Source of the DNA: Neodontobutis hainanensis
Taxonomy: Eukaryota; Chordata; Actinopteri; Gobiiformes; Odontobutidae
NCBI GenBank assembly: GCA_024349245.1
Contig: JALDNG010000001.1
Span: forward strand, 2,167,001-2,231,000
Reading direction: 5' to 3'
Length of the DNA stretch: 64,000 nucleotides
Shown in pieces: positions 61,331 to 64,000 of this stretch. The stretch's first letter is position 1, and every line of letters begins with the position of its first letter. Made by a program: the position numbers and the translations under genes. The notes under the pieces were generated by a model. That model did no database searches. It worked only from the letters and a program-made list of their open reading frames with translations, and was not told where the DNA came from.

Positions 61331-61399
61331 ACTTCCCCTTTTGCAAGAGGACAACAATGCAAGATTACTTTGTGAGCAGACAATAATGGTGTGAAATGT

Positions 61400-61620
61400 G
61401 TATGTTTAATTAGGTATGCTTGCATACATCATCCATGCCTGCTGTATGTGTACACTCTGTTCAGGCAATCCCATCTGCCAAGCAAACCACAATGACCTAC
61501 TTGAGAGTGAAATGTGCCATAAAGAAGCGCTGATGGACCGGAGGCAAAACCGCTAATGGCACCTCTGCAACTATCACAGGACCACCAGAAAACAGACAGG
61601 GCATTTTTACACTTGGAGTC
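61400..61620. promoter_or_regulatory. Candidate conserved non-coding block
   Basis: Repeat-free sequence including GCTAATGGCACC at about 61552-61563 and CAAACCACAATGACC at about 61483-61497, the latter holding a RUNX-type ACCACA core. Lies between the E-box block and the AT microsatellite. Inferred. Confidence 0.22.
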
Positions 61621-61663
61621 TGAACCCATTATTCAGGATTATACCAATTCTATACAGCCTAGG

Positions 61664-61766
<103 letters not shown>

Positions 61767-64000
61767 TTTTTAACTACTTTAAAAAATACTACTTTATATT
61801 TTTTAACTACTTTAAACAAATGAGAAGCTAAATTATACATGTGATAATGGATCGCCACGTCATTTGTTTTGTTTTTGACAGTAGATGGAGGCATTGTAAG
61901 TAATGCAAGTTGTATCTTGTGTATTCAGTTCAGACTGATTCGTAACACCTAGTACATGTATGTATCTATCATTTGTTTTTGGCTTCTAAAGTGGTAAAGA
62001 AATTGTGTCCATCTGTTTATATGCTACAATGGACTATGTTGAATTCTGCCAGGATGTTATAGGGAAATACATACAAGAGGTTTGTAATGCTTTGTTAAAC
62101 TGTATGTTTATTTGGGATTTTATGTCTTATTTTAATTTAGTTAATGAATTAATTTAGTTACAATTAAAGCTACAATTTAAGCCAGATAATTGCATTTGAA
62201 CCCAAAGCCTCCATCACCTGTTTAAATAGTTTTTTTTCTCATGGTGGATTATACAACACACACGTTCTACTTGGAAATGTCTTAAGCAGATTAAAAAAAA
62301 ATAGCCATTCTGTTATTTGCTCTATTTTCTGGCAGAGAGCAAGAGATTATGGAAGGAAAAAATATAAGGGACTTGTATTTGTGGCACAAACCTTATCCTA
62401 AAGCAAAAGTTTTTTTTTTTTTTCAGTATTTGCTGTCACTAAGTAATCAATCCAGGTTGACAAAAAGATATAAGTATTTCATATTTAATGGAAATGCACA
62501 ACCCAAAACATATGGGCCCTTTTAAGCAAAATTATTTTCTGTTATAAACAAGGGTAGAAGAAAGGGAAAACCCCAAGGCAGCACAGTAGTCCTGCTTTGG
62601 TTAGGAGACAACTATCATAATAAAAGCCATGTAACTTTAAATGTTTAATTCAGTCTCGTTTTTTTGTTGCTTTTGGGAGGCCACTAATTTGTCCCAACTG
62701 AAACTGAGAGGAAGGCATTTTCTATGACAAGATAGTGCAGTTGAAGAAATTTAGAAGCTAATCACTACAGTGTTTAAAAACTTAGGAAATGCCCCAACTA
62801 TATATGCTCAGTTCACAGGTAAAAAAAATTAAAGGCTAAAGCTTGTATGTTGGTAAAAAAGCACAAGATTTCCCAGTTTCCATTCTGACATTTTGGTTGT
62901 GATCAAACCGGAAAGCCCAGACCAGAGCAGGTGTAAAAGTACTCCTCAGCCAAGAGAAAATCTCAAAAGTATTTCTTACGCTTGCATGTCGTCAGTTGAA
63001 GTTCAATGCTGCATAAAGCACATCACCCGGGGGATGAAAAGTTCATGAAAAAGTCAGCTTTTTTGGAGATTTGGATCGCGGCTGCCAAGTGGACTCAAAT
63101 ATCCAGACCATTTTGAAGCATGTGTATCTGGGTTAGCCTTGTCATAGTTAAATCTCTTTGTGCAGCAGGAAGTTAATGTCTGGGTGATTACACAAGCAAA
63201 CATGCAAACTATGTTGAACCACTGTCAAATTCTATGAGTCCCGTTGATTGTAATCTGAAAGAAAATTAATATTAAGGATGATTTAATTAACACATCCCAG
63301 GAGAGGTGTGCAAATGATGGCTCTCTTACACTCATGCACATATTAACCCGGGACTATAAAATGGAATTAGGGGCTGTGGAATTAACCAGTTATAATATAC
63401 AATACAATAAACAGCAACTGGGTGTTTAAAGGCACCACTCGTAAAAAAAAGACACAAGAGCATTATTCATAAGTGCCCTATAACAAACCAGTTTGAGACT
63501 TATCCAAAGACTGATGGATTGCAAAGATTTAAGAATTAATCAAGCAATAAAATATAATCAAGACATTAGACCAAAAGAAAGATAGAAAGTTTGTTCTTGG
63601 TTTTGTTAAAAGATGTTTATATATTTAACCTACGTACGGGAATAATATACATTACAGTAAATGCCTCAATGGCTACAAACCTAACCCTGAAAACAAGGCC
63701 AAAGAAGTGAATACAGCCGCCTTTTGTAAACCACTGTGTCATCCTTCATAAATTAATTTGAAAGTTTGTCTATTTTCAGACAAGGACTCTGATCAAATGG
63801 GTCCATAAAGAATGAAGAACGACTTAGCAAAACAGTTTGCGTGAGCACAATTGCACCCTGTAGGTAAATTAATGTCCTCCTCTGCACGGAAAGGAAACTA
63901 GGCATGTGTGTTCCGAGAAGTGAAGATAACAGCATAGCCCAAACTAATGTGATAGTGAAAATGATTTGTGCACTGAAAATACAATGGATTGCAACATCTG

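Overview
The window is non-coding-rich vertebrate DNA, almost certainly from a teleost fish. It is AT-rich and has no bacterial-style gene packing. It carries CA and AT microsatellites, tRNA-derived SINEs, Tc1-like and hAT transposon relics, a LINE reverse-transcriptase fragment and short inverted-repeat elements of kinds I associate with fish genomes. The species cannot be fixed from sequence alone.

One protein-coding gene is supported. Two short exons on the minus strand encode the start of the extracellular L1 domain of an ErbB-family receptor tyrosine kinase and match ERBB4 better than EGFR, ERBB2 or ERBB3. Exon 2 (152 bp) is at 35124-35275 and exon 3 (187 bp) at 10159-10345. Both have GT/AG splice sites, joining phases that agree, and lengths equal to the human exons as I recall them. 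Exon 1 (5' UTR and signal peptide) is not recognisable here and should lie beyond 64000. Exon 4 should lie to the left of position 1. The window is therefore the left-hand part of intron 1 (over 28.7 kb), exon 2, all of intron 2 (24.8 kb), exon 3 and over 10.1 kb of intron 3 of a very long gene, as is typical of ERBB4.

Layout by coordinate. 1-10158 (intron 3): mostly unremarkable AT-rich sequence, several candidate conserved blocks, and a LINE RT relic at 9.3 kb. 10346-35123 (intron 2): candidate regulatory blocks, several RFX-like sites, a striking CpG-rich island at 18.9-19.4 kb, two SINEs (15.8 and 16.1 kb), a dispersed fish repeat at 23.2 kb, a CA microsatellite at 28.9 kb and a roughly 60-bp degenerate tandem repeat at 34.3-34.6 kb. 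35276-64000 (intron 1): a palindromic MITE 0.4 kb from exon 2, a piggyBac-like TTAA-flanked element at 39.2-39.8 kb, a transposon nest at 41.4-43.7 kb (SINE plus two Tc1-like relics), a SINE at 44.8 kb, LINE tail debris at 46.3 kb, a hAT relic at 57.4 kb and a long AT/GA microsatellite at 61.7 kb. Several GC-richer, motif-dense blocks are offered as candidate intronic enhancers.

No undescribed protein system is visible. Open reading frames of 60-183 codons in the introns behave like chance frames or relics of transposases and simple repeats. The most useful leads are the intronic CpG island, the piggyBac-like element, the tandem repeat beside exon 2 and the candidate enhancers. All need comparative alignment or expression data, which I could not run.
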